Below, piece after piece: positions 43,840 through 55,005 of a DNA stretch of 64,000 nucleotides. Position 1 is the first letter of the stretch. Each line of letters opens with the position of its first letter. This DNA is from Blattamonas nauphoetae (taxonomy: Eukaryota; Preaxostyla; Oxymonadida): positions 46,714 to 110,713 of the forward strand of contig JARBJD010000253.1 in NCBI GenBank assembly GCA_033064195.1. The letters run 5' to 3'. The notes below the pieces were generated by a model. That model was not told the DNA's origin, ran no database searches, and saw only the letters and a list, made by a program, of their open reading frames with translations. Both the position numbers and the translations under genes were made by a program.

Positions 43840-44565
43840 TGTTTATGGGTCTTTAGATTCATCAATCGAATCGTTCAATAACCTCGAATCATGACAAATC
43901 AGATGAAATGAGAAATAAATAAGGGTAACGAATTGTCGCATTCATTTTCGACTTGATTCATCACGTGGATACCGACGAACGAAATTCGGTTCAGAAAACT
44001 GTACTTTCAACAAATGATCTCGTTCTCCGGCTTTCCTCTCATGTGTTCCAGATTCTGCTTGGGTGTCTCTCTCTGTTTTCCCAAAATGTCGATACCATCC
44101 GAAATCACTCGTCCCACGCTCTGGCAGGCCCTCATGGGGAGATGTTGACTGATATGTCCAGGGTTCTGACTGGTCAGCACATTTTAGTGCATTCGTCGGA
44201 TCAAATGATCCGACGGGCACTTTTTTCTCGTCCGATCTTCGCCTATTTGGGAGTTTCGAGATTTCACTAAATTTGTCACTTTCCACTCTTTTCTGATGTT
44301 TACTTCGCATAATATATTGTTTATTTAACTTTTTCATCTCTAAAACACCAATAAAAGGAGTTTCTGGTCACATCAACGACTTTCTTGACATCATCTCTAG
44401 GATCGATCCCATTGTCATGTTTTTGTGGATGTTGATTTCATCGATTCTGACCATCTTTCGATGTTCATTCGCATGAATCTTTATCACGGAATGCTCCTCT
44501 TCGTTGTATTTTGTCCTCATTCATGTCTTCAGAACCATCTTCTACGAATCGACTCGGATCCTCAA
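43840..44565. other. Region between the split gene and element F
   Basis: AT-rich DNA with one plus-strand frame of 105 codons (43953-44270, TVLSTNDLVLRLSSHVFQIL) and a later short frame reaching element F. Neither shows a known domain or convincing splice partners. The 9-bp duplication of element F (gatcctcaa) is at 44557-44565. Confidence 0.4.
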
Positions 44566-45060
44566 GAGCTGTCCAAAATTTTGGACACCTAAGATCTCTT
44601 TTCCAGAAAAGTGGACACCTGTCAAAGGTGTCCAAAATTTTGGATCAATTTTCGAAAAAATTCCCAGGATTTGGACACCCCCAGATTCTGGACACCTGTC
44701 TGCCAAAATAGGAGGTTAGGTGTCCAAAATTCTGGATTTTAGGAAAAGCCTGAAAACCAATCAGAAAAGAGTTCATGAGATACAAAACCCAATAAACGAG
44801 GAAAAATGAACTACAAACACAGTCCAAGACAGAGGGATGGAAAGATCATGACGAAAGATAAAAAGAGAGAATAGAAGAAGAAAAGAGCAAGATGGTGGTA
44901 GAAAGAAAGTAGAAATAGGGAGTGGAAGGGCCAAGGTGCTTACGGAAAACGACTGCTCAGAAGTAGAGTTGAAAATAGAGGTGAGTTAATAAGAGTGACT
45001 GGACGGCCTGTGCAAAAGGTATATAAGAGAACGCGAGATGGAATGCGAAAGAGAAAACAA

Positions 45061-46649
45061 GAGTTACATCCTATGCGCGATCAAGTTGTGAGTTTCATTG
45101 TATTGTTGATACGCTAGTCACCAAGGGGATGATCCTCACCATTTCACAAGTTCTATCAAAATTTAAGAGAGAGAAACAATAAAAGAAGAAGAGCAAACCA
45201 GAGTTACATCCAATGCGCGATCAAGTTGTGAGTTTCATTGTATTGTTGATACGCTAGTCACCAAGGGGATGATCCTCACCATTTCACAAGTTCTATCAAA
45301 ATTTAAGAGAGAGAAACAATAAAAGAAGAAGAGCAAACCAGAGTTACATCCAATGCGCGATCAAGTTGTGAGTTTCATTGTATTGTTGATACGCTAGTCA
45401 CCAAGGGGATGATCCTCACCATTTCACAAGTTCTATCAAAATTTAAGAGAGAGAAACAATAAAAGAAGAAGAGCAAACCAGAGTTACATCCAATGCGCGA
45501 TCAAGTTGTGAGTTTCATTGTATTGTTGATACGCTAGTCACCAAGGGGATGATCCTCACCATTTCACAAGTTCTATCAAAATTTAAGAGAGAGAAACAAT
45601 AAAAGAAGAAGAGCAAACCAGAGTTACATCCAATGCGCGATCAAGTTGTGAGTTTCATTGTATTGTTGATACGCTAGTCACCAAGGGGATGATCCTCACC
45701 ATTTCACAAGTTCTATCAAAATTTAAGAGAGAGAAACAATAAAAGAAGAAGAGCAAACCAGAGTTACATCCAATGCGCGATCAAGTTGTGAGTTTCATTG
45801 TATTGTTGATACGCTAGTCACCAAGGGGATGATCCTCACCATTTCACAAGTTCTATCAAAATTTAAGAGAGAGAAACAATAAAAGAAGAAGAGCAAACCA
45901 GAGTTACATCCAATGCGCGATCAAGTTGTGAGTTTCATTGTATTGTTGATACGCTAGTCACCAAGGGGATGATCCTCACCATTTACAAAGTTCTATCAAA
46001 ATTTAAGAGAGAGAAACAATAAAAGAAGAAGAGCAAACCAGAGTTACATCCAATGCGCGATCAAGTTGTGAGTTTCATTGTATTGTTGATACGCTAGTCA
46101 CCAAGGGGATGATCCTCACCATTTCACAAGTTCTATCAAAATTTAAGAGAGAGAAACAATAAAAGAAGAAGAGCAAACCAGAGTTACATCCAATGCGCGA
46201 TCAAGTTGTGAGTTTCATTGTATTGTTGATACGCTAGTCACCAAGGGGATGATCCTCACCATTTCACAAGTTCTATCAAAATTTAAGAGAGAGAAACAAT
46301 AAAAGAAGAAGAGCAAACCAGAGTTACATCCAATGCGCGATCAAGTTGTGAGTTTCATTGTATTGTTGATACGCTAGTCACCAAGGGGATGACCCTCACC
46401 ATTTCACAAGTTCTATCAAAATTTAAGAGAGAGAAACAATAAAAGAAGAAGAGCAAACCAGAGTTACATCCAATGCGCGATCAAGTTGTGAGTTTCATTG
46501 TATTGTTGATACGCTAGTCACCAAGGGGATGACCCTCACCATTTCACAAGTTCTATCAAAATTTAAGAGAGAGAAACAATAAAAGAAGAAGAGCAAACCA
46601 GAGTTACATCCTATGCGCGATCAAGTTGTGAGTTTCATTGTATTGTTGG
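45061..46649 (+). repeat. 140-bp tandem repeat array, 11 full copies plus a partial one
   Basis: Units start GAGTTACATCCAATGCGCGA and repeat every 140 bp from 45061 to 46649. Copies are almost identical: the first and last share CTATGCGCGA in place of CAATGCGCGA, copy 7 has ATTTACAAAG, and copies 10 and 11 have GACCCTCACC. There are no unique spacers. It is the inner part of the left arm of element F. Confidence 0.95.
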
Positions 46650-47043
46650 TTTCCTCTGTGCACTTTTTAAAATTATGATTTGATCCTCTTTGATGACTCC
46701 ATTTCCGAATCAACGAGTACACCCCTCATCTGGGACAGTCTTTTGACTCTTCAGATGATGCTCGGCAATTCTTTTGGTTATATGCGTCCTCACATCGTTT
46801 TTCCCTAAATTCAAGCTCCGAACTTCGCAGAAAACCGTTCTGGAAACTCCAAAACCGAACACTCTTACGATTACATGTGCAACAGAAGGATGTGGTTTCA
46901 AAGCGTGGATTCAAGAGGATCAGACAAAAAGTGGATCCTTCGTAAACTAAACGAAGAACATAAAATGCTCCTGCGGAAAGCCGGCAAAAATTCCAACGAC
47001 CATCCTCTCGAAAACAATTGCAGACAACGCCCCCAGTTCTGCT

Positions 47044-48516
47044 TTGTGTTCTTGTCGTGCAACACAAGAAATTGTGAAAACTCAATTCGGAGCATCTGTG
47101 TCACTTGAAAGTGCTCGACTCGTCAAAAATGATGTGAAAGCTCAGCGAACAATTCCAAAGAGCGAAGAATGGAGTCGTTTAGAATCAGTTCTGAAAGAAC
47201 TCTGCTGTGAAAACAATGAAAGTAACTATCAAATCAATTCAAACGACAGTCATTTTGTCTCTTGCTTCATAACCACACCGAAAGCTGATACAATTCTGCA
47301 GAACTGCCTTCCTCTCATTTGTGTTGATGCTACTTGGTTCAGATGGGAATTCAAACAGTGCCTCTTTCTCATGACAACCGTTGATGCTCTCAACCATGTC
47401 CACATTCTTGCCCTTGGAATCGCATCAGGAGAAACTTTTTTGAATTGGAGTGGGTTTTTCAGGTTCACTCTTCAGAATATCCCGTCTTTGAAAAATCCTA
47501 TCACGATTATCAGCGATCGAGGATCAGCTCTTGTTCCAGCTATTCTCACCTCGTTCCCGAACCATGATCATCACTATTGTGTGTATCATCTCTCGAACAA
47601 TCTCAAGCATCACCTTGATGGTCAAGACAAAATAAAAATCGAAGATGCAGTCTCGTCTCTGTTTTTGGCTTCAAGAGCGGAAACATCTCTCGAACATTCA
47701 CAAATCATGATGAAGTTAGCTGAAAGAAACCCTGAAGCATACACATACCTTGACAGTATCGACAAATCCAAATGGACAGTATCACATTTTCGTCTCCCAT
47801 GTTTTGGGAGAATAACCAGTCAAACTGTTGAGATTCAGAACGCTCGGCTCCTTCCATTTCGAGATCTCCTTCCGTCTTCCTTTTTCACACATTTTTACAT
47901 TCAATTTCTCGAAACCCACCTCAAGTTCTGGGATGAGATTGCTGGTCTGACCACTGACATTCCTGTGACATCCACATCGCTTGTTCACTCCCAACAACTA
48001 AAAGCAACCTCGTTAAATGCGGTTCATGTGGATGGAGGTGATTATCAAGTCTATTCTTTGGATAAGAATGAAGGGATGCCAGTGAAGCTGAAACAAGGCG
48101 TACTCAACTGCGAATGTGATTGGTTTAAGTTAAGAACCCTCCCATGTCAACATACTCTGGCAGTTTGTATGAAATTCGGTCTCAGTTCTACTCTGAACTA
48201 TCCACTCTTTCTTCAAACACAATCTCTGAAGAACCTTGCTGCAGCCAATCCAGTGGCTGTCTGTCTCAATCTCCAACAATTCGAGATTGGTTCTCTTCAA
48301 CCACCAAAACTCCAATGCGAACAAACACAAAAACATCGAATTCTAAGCCAAGGTGAATGGGAAAAGCCTATTGAGAAGAAGAAAAGAACAGAATCGAGCA
48401 AAGATCGCTCAAATTCAGACAAAAAAGAGAAAAAAAGGAAGGAAAGAACGAAGAAAGAGAAGATGAATCATGAAGAGAAGAAGAAAGATTCTGAAGACAC
48501 AGTGACAAAATTTTGA
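47044..48516 (+). CDS. Mutator-like (MULE) transposase with SWIM zinc finger
   Basis: 490 aa as read. The MULE catalytic domain shows LICVDATWFRW and ITIISDRGSALV (first and second Asp) and HHYCVYHLSNNLK after it. A SWIM-type finger, CECDWFKLRTLPCQH, sits near residue 370, followed by a Lys/Glu-rich tail. The start at 47044 is only the first ATG. Upstream in the same frame are residues of a zinc-finger-like N-terminus (ITCATEGCGFKAWI, then IKCSCGKPAK), cut by TAA at 46948; a further N-terminal piece (FDSSDDARQFFWLYASSHRF) is in another frame near 46745-46800. The N-terminus is therefore damaged or contains unrecognised introns. Confidence 0.88.
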   Translation: MCSCRATQEIVKTQFGASVSLESARLVKNDVKAQRTIPKSEEWSRLESVLKELCCENNESNYQINSNDSHFVSCFITTPKADTILQNCLPLICVDATWFRWEFKQCLFLMTTVDALNHVHILALGIASGETFLNWSGFFRFTLQNIPSLKNPITIISDRGSALVPAILTSFPNHDHHYCVYHLSNNLKHHLDGQDKIKIEDAVSSLFLASRAETSLEHSQIMMKLAERNPEAYTYLDSIDKSKWTVSHFRLPCFGRITSQTVEIQNARLLPFRDLLPSSFFTHFYIQFLETHLKFWDEIAGLTTDIPVTSTSLVHSQQLKATSLNAVHVDGGDYQVYSLDKNEGMPVKLKQGVLNCECDWFKLRTLPCQHTLAVCMKFGLSSTLNYPLFLQTQSLKNLAAANPVAVCLNLQQFEIGSLQPPKLQCEQTQKHRILSQGEWEKPIEKKKRTESSKDRSNSDKKEKKRKERTKKEKMNHEEKKKDSEDTVTKF

Positions 48517-49170
48517 GCCAAAATCAGCTCGAACAAGTACAAAAAAAGAAGAAAGAAAAGAATTACAACCATTTCACTCTCCATTTACTCAAAATTATGC
48601 TTTGCTAAACAAGACTAATTAGAAATGGTAAACCAGAAGGTTCCTACCAATAAGACATCATTGGTCCAGTAAATGATTGGCAGCTTGGCGGAAACAGTGT
48701 CGTCATCAGTGTTACTCGGAGCGAATGGCCACCATGGGCTTCAAACTCCGCACCTAGACACATTATTCCTACGCCCCAAACGAGATGGGCTTCGAACCCT
48801 GAACCGCGGAGTTTCACGTCGAGGAGAACCTTAAGGTCTAGCCCTTTCTGATCAGGCTTTCTTAAAGAAGTGTCTACTTTCAGGCACCTTTATACCCAAA
48901 TTCAACAAATGTGATTAAGGGAAGATCATTCAACCTGTTAAAGATCGAGAGAAACGATGTGCCATAAAGTGAGGAGATATGAAGAAAAGAGAGGAAGTGG
49001 GATATGGAGAATGAAGTGATATGAAGCAGAAGTCTTCGAATAAATCAGTAAAAACCAAAGCTTGTGGGATAAAAAGTGGAAAAAAATGCTAGGGAACAGG
49101 AAGACACCAACAAGAGGTGAGATTATTGACACTCAGGTTTGTATTTCTCTCTACATTGATTCTCCGTCTC

Positions 49171-49414
49171 TAATTTTGATAGAACTTGTGAAATGGTGAG
49201 GATCATCCCCTTGGTGACTAGCGTATCAACAATACAATGAAACTCACAACTTGATCGCGCATTGGATGTAACTCTGGTTTGCTCTTCTTCTTTTATTGTT
49301 TCTCTCTCTTAAATTTTGATAGAACTTGTGAAATGGTGAGGATCATCCCCTTGGTGACTAGCGTATCAACAATACAATGAAACTCACAACTTGATCGCGC
49401 ATAGGATGTAACTC
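49171..49414 (-). repeat. Inverted counterpart of the 140-bp repeat (about 1.7 copies)
   Basis: Reverse complement of the left array, forming the inner part of the right arm of element F. The copy-number difference (over 11 versus under 2) shows the array expanded or shrank in one arm only. Confidence 0.9.
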
Positions 49415-49746
49415 TTGTTTTCTCTTTCGCATTCCATCTCGCGTTCTCTTATATACCTTTTGCACAGGCCGTCCAGTCACTCTTATTAACTCACCTCTAT
49501 TTTCAACTCTACTTCTGAGCAGTCGTTTTCCGTAAGCACCTTGGCCCTTCCACTCCCTATTTCTACTTTCTTTCTACCACCATCTTGCTCTTTTCTTCTT
49601 CTATTCTCTCTTTTTATCTTTCGTCATGATCTTTCCATCCCTCTGTCTTGGACTGTGTTTGTAGTTCATTTTTCCTCGTTTATTGGGTTTTGTATCTCAT
49701 GAACTCTTTTCTGATTGGTTTTCAGGCTTTTCCTAAAATCCAGAAT

Positions 49747-50126
49747 CTGTCACTCCGGCTTCCGGTTCTTGGGTCTTGCCAAATTGAGGTAAGGTTAGAT
49801 CGTCGGTGTTTTGCGAATTTAGGTTAATGATGAAGGGAAACAAGTTACGAAAATGAGATAGGAGAAACAAGGGACAGTATTTGAAGTGAAAGCTGTTGTG
49901 AGGTCTGAATTTGGTGATGATCGGAGTGAATTATGGGTTCGCAAGCCACAGTTCTCACCAACTATAGCTGAACACCGATCACTAAATCATTGATTCAATT
50001 TGAGAAGTTCTGAACTGCAGTTTTGTGAAGTGGAGAAAAACTGAAATGGAGTTAAATAAATGTATTGTCTGATCGCACCCTTTATTCCTTGTTACAAGAC
50101 CCAAGAACCGGAAGTCGGAGTGACAG
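49747..50126. mobile_element. Element G: 380-bp MITE in the right arm of element F
   Basis: Inverted ends CTGTCACTCCGGCTTCCGGT / CTGTCACTCCGACTTCCGGT (over 30 bp with differences). It interrupts the right arm of F between CCAGAAT and ATTTTGG; the left arm near 44725 has the uninterrupted sequence. The duplication appears to be only AT. No coding capacity. Confidence 0.8.
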
Positions 50127-50444
50127 ATTTTGGACACCTAACCTCCTATTTTGGCAGACAGGTGTCCAGAATCTGGGGGTGTCCAAATCCTGGGATTTTT
50201 TTAAATTACAGGTGTCCATTTCTGCGTTTTTTCGACAAGTGTCCACTTTTCTGGAAAAGAGATCAAAGGTGTCCAAAATTTTGGACAGCTCGATCCTCAA
50301 GTTCGAAACGATTTATGACAATTTTCTATTTTCACTTCATTATCACTTTTTTGTTCGAATAAAGACTCAAATAACACAAAATAATAAGAAACAAGCATGA
50401 TTTGGATGGTCGGATCAAAAATGGTCGGATCAGTCGGATCCTAA

Positions 50445-51206
50445 TCAGAAGCCTGGATATGTCGTAGAAGACCATGAATTCGGTGGAGTTGTGTGGTAAG
50501 TGGGAGGGGTTACTTCCTCTCTACTCCCTCCACGACTAACGCTTTTTGATGGGAGTCTTGGTCGAAACACAGGCGCAGAAAAACGTGGAAGTGGCGCAAA
50601 CTCCTCCAACGGCGGTGGATCTTCAGGATATTTGTCAGGAATCCGTGTAGGGGCTTGTATGTTAGGTTCTGACACGATTTCCTGGTTGTCCTGAGATGTG
50701 TCGTAGCCGCGTCGTTGTATCCGTTCCTCAATCGCCTTTGGTGGCTGACCAGTTGTAGAGTGGTTATTGCTTTCGTATTCGACTCGGACGACTTCTTTAG
50801 TGAAAATTCGAGTGTCTGGAAATCGATATGTTGAGTCAATCACGTAATTCTGATCTTCAAGTGTATCGTCTTCAAAAACACTTCCAGGAGCATCTCCATT
50901 GGGGCGGAGAAGTGGTGTTGTCTGAATGATTCGGACTGATGGGGATTCGTCTGGATTTGGTAGTTCTTCATCATCTTCTGGATCATGGACAGATCCTGTA
51001 AAGATCTGCTGTTGGAATGTTGATAGTGGGACGTGTGAACTTATTGTTGTTGTGTTAAGAGGAGTTGATGGGACGGGGCGAGGTGGTGAATGAGTTGAAA
51101 GACCACGTTCTCGAAGAACATCAGCGAAACTTCGTGCTGAGCCGCTGCCATCACACAAAACTCCTGAAAACATCAGTAGAAGCCATGTGATATGTCGAAA
51201 AAACAT
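50445..51206 (-). CDS. Secreted Pro/Ser/Thr-rich protein
   Basis: 253 aa with a signal peptide (MFFRHITWLLLMFSGVLCDG) and no later membrane helix. The rest is hydrophilic and low-complexity, rich in Pro, Ser, Thr and acidic residues (DPEDDEELPNPDESPSVRII, ending SWSSTTYPGF). No family is recognised. Divergent from the DUF1963 gene, starts about 230 bp apart. Intronless as read. Confidence 0.6.
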   Translation of the reverse strand: MFFRHITWLLLMFSGVLCDGSGSARSFADVLRERGLSTHSPPRPVPSTPLNTTTISSHVPLSTFQQQIFTGSVHDPEDDEELPNPDESPSVRIIQTTPLLRPNGDAPGSVFEDDTLEDQNYVIDSTYRFPDTRIFTKEVVRVEYESNNHSTTGQPPKAIEERIQRRGYDTSQDNQEIVSEPNIQAPTRIPDKYPEDPPPLEEFAPLPRFSAPVFRPRLPSKSVSRGGSREEVTPPTYHTTPPNSWSSTTYPGF

Positions 51207-51432
51207 GAAATCTGATTGTTTTAATGGTCACTGTAGAGGTTGACCTTAGTTTTTCCTGATTTGGCATTGGTCGTGGGTTTGTCAAGAGAAAGATAAAGAA
51301 TGGAGAAGGTGGAGCAAAAAGACGAATTCATGGCGAAATAGGAGAAGTGTGCACTCACAGGGATGGGTTTTTTAGGTGAGGAATGAATCATGGATTGATC
51401 TTAAAAAACCTCGTAAATCTAGACTTTCTCTC

Positions 51433-52245
51433 ATGAGTGCACCCGTCCGATACACATGTCTCGATCTTTTTCTCAATTTTGCTCAGACTAGAGTGGCTCT
51501 CAAGCAAATAATTCTGACGACAACTGAAGAAGAAACAACACCGTACAATAGCAAGTTCGGGGGATTTCCATATCTTCCTTCTGATATGGACTTTCCTTTA
51601 TCTGCTGATGGGGAAATGCTTACACTCCTTGCCCAACTCAATTTTGCTGAACTTCCACATCTTCCTCATTTCCCTTCTGAAGGCATTCTGCAGTTCTTTT
51701 GTCTTGATGATGACTTCACTGGAGTAGACTACGACAATCCAACTCAACAATCAAAATTTCGAGTTTTTTTCCATTCACCACCTTATCTTCCATTGGACGC
51801 CCTTCATCAACCGACGGAGAGAGCTGACCTCAGCATATACTGGCCGTTCCGCAAACAAGAATATCGTCTCACTGGAACTCTCCGTGATAGTCTCCCCAAT
51901 ATTCTTCATTTCCAGTTTCAACTGATCCTCGACGCGTTTGTTGAAAACTGTGCAGATGCTGGACAAAACTTCACTTCTGATGACGTTGATGCCATGGTAG
52001 ATGATTATTGTGTATATATAGCGTCAAAGCGCTGTCATACCATTGGTGGATACACCAATTTTGTAGAAGCGGATCCTCGCATGTACAATTCCAAATTCGA
52101 ACCGTATACCGTCAATCTCCTCCAAATAGGTTCGGTTGGAGACATTTATGTGTCTGAATGTGGCATTGCGTCATTTCTTATCAAGCCAGACAAGTTGGAT
52201 GCAAAGGACTTCACTGACGTGTTGTACATCATCGATTCATCATGA
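51433..52245 (+). CDS. YwqG-like DUF1963 protein
   Basis: About 270 aa from the ATG at 51433 (MSAPVRYTCLDLF); an upstream GTG at 51376 is less likely. It shows the family's signature order: SKFGGFPYLPSDMDFPL, LLAQLNFAELPHLPHFPSEG, ILQFFCLDDDFTGVDYD, HTIGGYTNFVEADPR, then VNLLQIGSVGDIYVSECG and FTDVLYIID. The family is widespread in bacteria; its biochemical role is not established. The usual GD in the late motif (WGDxG) appears as VSECG. Intronless, unlike most genes here, so bacterial origin is possible. Confidence 0.82.
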   Translation: MSAPVRYTCLDLFLNFAQTRVALKQIILTTTEEETTPYNSKFGGFPYLPSDMDFPLSADGEMLTLLAQLNFAELPHLPHFPSEGILQFFCLDDDFTGVDYDNPTQQSKFRVFFHSPPYLPLDALHQPTERADLSIYWPFRKQEYRLTGTLRDSLPNILHFQFQLILDAFVENCADAGQNFTSDDVDAMVDDYCVYIASKRCHTIGGYTNFVEADPRMYNSKFEPYTVNLLQIGSVGDIYVSECGIASFLIKPDKLDAKDFTDVLYIIDSS

Positions 52246-52658
52246 TTCTAACCCAATATTTGGCTGAAATTCCTCTCATTTGAAGGCAGGGTATCATTCT
52301 CACTCAACATCTGCATCATCAACCATTGTTCGAAAGAACGGACAAATCCCCCAAGAATATGTCTCAATTTCTACAATATCTCCACCAGAGATGATTAGAA
52401 TGATGTTATGTCGCCCAAGAGGCGGAGGAATTGTTTTTTTTCAGTTGAGATTGTCCTCTTCTTGTCCAATTCTCTCTTCGACGCTCCTTTTATGAGATTG
52501 ACGTTTTGTCAGACCCTTTCCATAATCTTGCGGAAATGCAATCACGTTTATTTAGTTTGAATTTGAATGGGATTGTGATAGAGCCGAGGTGAATAGTGAC
52601 TGTCTGATTTGTTTTCCTGTGGTTTCGATCTGGACTCGATCACTTCATTTGTTGCCCA
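52246..52658. other. Intergenic region
   Basis: 413 bp, AT-rich, with no supported gene on either strand. It holds the 3' end of the DUF1963 gene and the 5' flank of the helical-repeat gene. Confidence 0.5.
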
Positions 52659-53731
52659 ATGAGAAACAATTTAAACTCAGACCAACACAATTACATCTGT
52701 CTCCCCACTGGAGATCCACACTGTGATGAAACTCCCTTATTTCTGAGAACTGAATCCAATATCATCTCCACAATAGAACAAGCGTCACAGTCGTTCTTAT
52801 CGCTTATTAACTTCATCAAAGAAGGAAACCATCTGGATAGCAAAGCAACCAAACAGGCATGCACTCTTCTGAAGAAAATCACACCAGACATGTTCAATCC
52901 TTTCGATGTCAAACAGATCCTCTTCGAACTCCTTCCAACACACGACGGCTCCTGCACTGCTTTTACAGAATCTCTCATTCCGCTCCTCACATCGTCCAAC
53001 GAGGAACTGGTCAGATCTTCACTGTGGTTTCTGAGTATGAATATATCCCATGCCACTCCTGGAATCCGATTCGATGTTCTCGCGACAGGATTCTTTAATC
53101 TCCTCCCACAATCTTTTTTTGTGAACAGAAAATGCACCTGCTATCCCCGTCCCTATCGTGTCTGATGCACCTCGTGACCAGGTTGATGTTCTGTTCGTCT
53201 CAATCTTCCATTCCGGAAATCTGCAAACAACGACACATTTCAAAAGAAATCTTCCAACAAATCTTCATCGACAAGTTCTTCCATCCCATCGAACCATTTC
53301 TGGAGGTTCTATGCCACAGCAGGCGTCGATTTGGAAATTATGAGCACTCACTCAACTTCTCAATGCTGTGTCGAACGATTGTCGAATGCTCTCCCTTCCT
53401 GGAACAGATCACACAATTCGTGCTGTCTTCGTCGTTTCCTCTGGTCTTCACAGACAGTCTTCAATTCTTCGAAACCGACGATGTGATCATCTTTCTCCTT
53501 CAGAGTCTGGTGAAAGATCGAACTGCATGGCAGAATGAAGATCCTTCTGCTCAAAAGCGAGCACAACTGATTCTGGCTAAACTGTGTGATGAAGGTCTTT
53601 CAGATGAAATCGAACTCCACTTTCAATGCGATGAGTATGATTACTCCGAAGAGCGGATGGTCTTTGTGGGAGTACGAGTGATTGATCAGTTGGGAGGGAA
53701 TACACCATTTCATGCAGAAGAAGAGGAGTGA
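52659..53731 (+). CDS. Helical-repeat (HEAT/ARM-like) protein, with an intron or frameshift near 53120
   Basis: Starts MRNNLNSDQHNYICLPTGDP and reads as amphipathic helices (IISTIEQASQSFLSLINFI, FTESLIPLLTSSNEELVRSS). The frame must change near 53110-53130 to continue as MHLLSPSLSCLMHLVTRLMF through ILAKLCDEGLSDEIELHFQC to a stop at 53731. Two explanations fit: a 53-nt intron (GTTCTC...GAACAG, about 53076-53128, phase 0), or a one-base indel in the T7 run at about 53113-53119. The residues on both sides of the T run look coding, which favours the indel. The helix pattern suggests a HEAT-type scaffold; no specific family can be named. Confidence 0.55.
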
Positions 53732-53756
53732 ATTATGTTTTGAGATGACCAGTGTA

Positions 53757-55003
53757 TCGGGGTGGCAGAAAACTTTCCGGAGGTATCATGCCGTGTAGAT
53801 CGCGATGTATCTTCTAATCTCCTCCACTTCACTTTTCCATTCTTAAACCTTCAATTTTGATAACAGAGAAAACAAGTGTTTTGAGAAGTCGGGAATGAGG
53901 TGATCGTGAGTGGGATCTCTCGGTATCATATGTCATTCTCATCTCAAGGAAAAATTTGACACAAATTTCTCAATATGATCCATTTCCCAACTCTTTTCTA
54001 AAATTGGAGGAATACAGAATGAAAAATGAAGTGTTTTGAGGGATGTGTGATTCTGTCCATATGATCAATGTAATTGATCCTGATCTGTTCAAATGGGTTA
54101 CAAATCGCCAATAAGGAAGAATTTGCCTGATATTGTTGTTTCTTATCTCGATGATCCTATCAAAATGTGTAAATCTCAATGAAATGATGCAAATAATATA
54201 TGAGCGTGGAAAAAATCAAATTTTACTGAATTCAGATTTAGTTGTTGAGTACACATAAGAAAGGTGAATTTATAGATTTCAAGCCTGATCGCGCATGAAA
54301 TGGCCTTTCTAAGATCAGCACATTTTGCACACTTTTATTGCAAAACAAGTTCAAAGACAGGGAAAGGATGGAAAACAACAAAAAAGAGGTCTCTATGTGA
54401 AACAATGGACAAAATACATCCATTAAAGAGAAAAATTGAAAAAACGTGAGATTTCAGAGTTGATCGTGACAACTTCTATGTTTTTATGAAATTGAAAAAA
54501 GTTCAGAAATGATGTATTTAGGGATGATAAACGAAGAAAGATAATTTTTTAGGAGAATTACTGCGTCAGTACGATTTTGTGACGCGAGGATTATTGCATT
54601 GAGAACTACACAAATTCGAAACTCGGACTTGATCTCCGATCACACTATCCACATTCAAAATCACCGTTACATATCAAAATTTTCATCAATACGCTTTGAG
54701 ACTTTCACAACTTCACTTGACGACAGTTTTCATTCTGTATTCCTCCAATTTTAGAAAAGAGTTGGGAAATGGATCATATTGAGAAATTTGTGTCAAATTT
54801 TTCCTTGAGATGAGAATGACATATGATACCGAGAGAGATCCCACTCACGATCACCTCATTCCCGACTTCTCAAAAACACTTGTTTTTCTCTGTTATCAAA
54901 AATTGAAGGTTTAAGAATGGAAAAAGTGAAGTGGAGGAGATTAGAAGATACATCGCGATCTACACGGCATGGTACCTCCGGAAAGTTTTTCTGCCACACC
55001 CGA
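53757..55003. mobile_element. Element H: foldback/MITE-like element, 1.25 kb
   Basis: Inverted arms of about 270 bp: 53757-54030 and 54735-55003. Ends TCGGGGTGGCAGAAAACTTT / TCGGGTGTGGCAGAAAAACT, with TA on each side (53755-53756, 55004-55005); a longer GTG match outside leaves the duplication uncertain. The central 700 bp is AT-rich without a supported gene. It starts 25 bp after the stop of the preceding gene. Confidence 0.7.
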
Positions 55004-55005
55004 TA

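Larger units (their letters stand above)
44566..50291. mobile_element. Element F: Mutator-like element with transposase and 9-bp duplication
   Basis: Ends are inverted GAGCTGTCCAAAATTTTGGA, flanked by a perfect direct repeat gatcctcaa (44557-44565 and 50292-50300). The inverted arms comprise about 495 bp of unique sequence plus the 140-bp tandem repeats: left arm 44566-46649, right arm 49171-50291 with MITE G inserted. Between them lies a MULE transposase with SWIM finger. Its TIR is unrelated to that of A and B. Confidence 0.88.

Noticed and set aside
45061-46649. CRISPR-like regular array
   Set aside because: The 140-bp units are directly tandem with no unique spacers, in a eukaryotic transposon arm.
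48720-48860. Possible tRNA or tRNA-derived SINE on the minus strand (B-box-like GGTTCGAAGCC and a second GGGCTTCAAAC)
   Set aside because: The T-arm stem pairs in only three positions and I could not fold acceptor, D and anticodon arms around it.
44457-50357. Short frame that re-joins across element F when it is removed
   Set aside because: Only about 165 nt, no upstream exon could be linked with confidence, so gene disruption by F is not supported.
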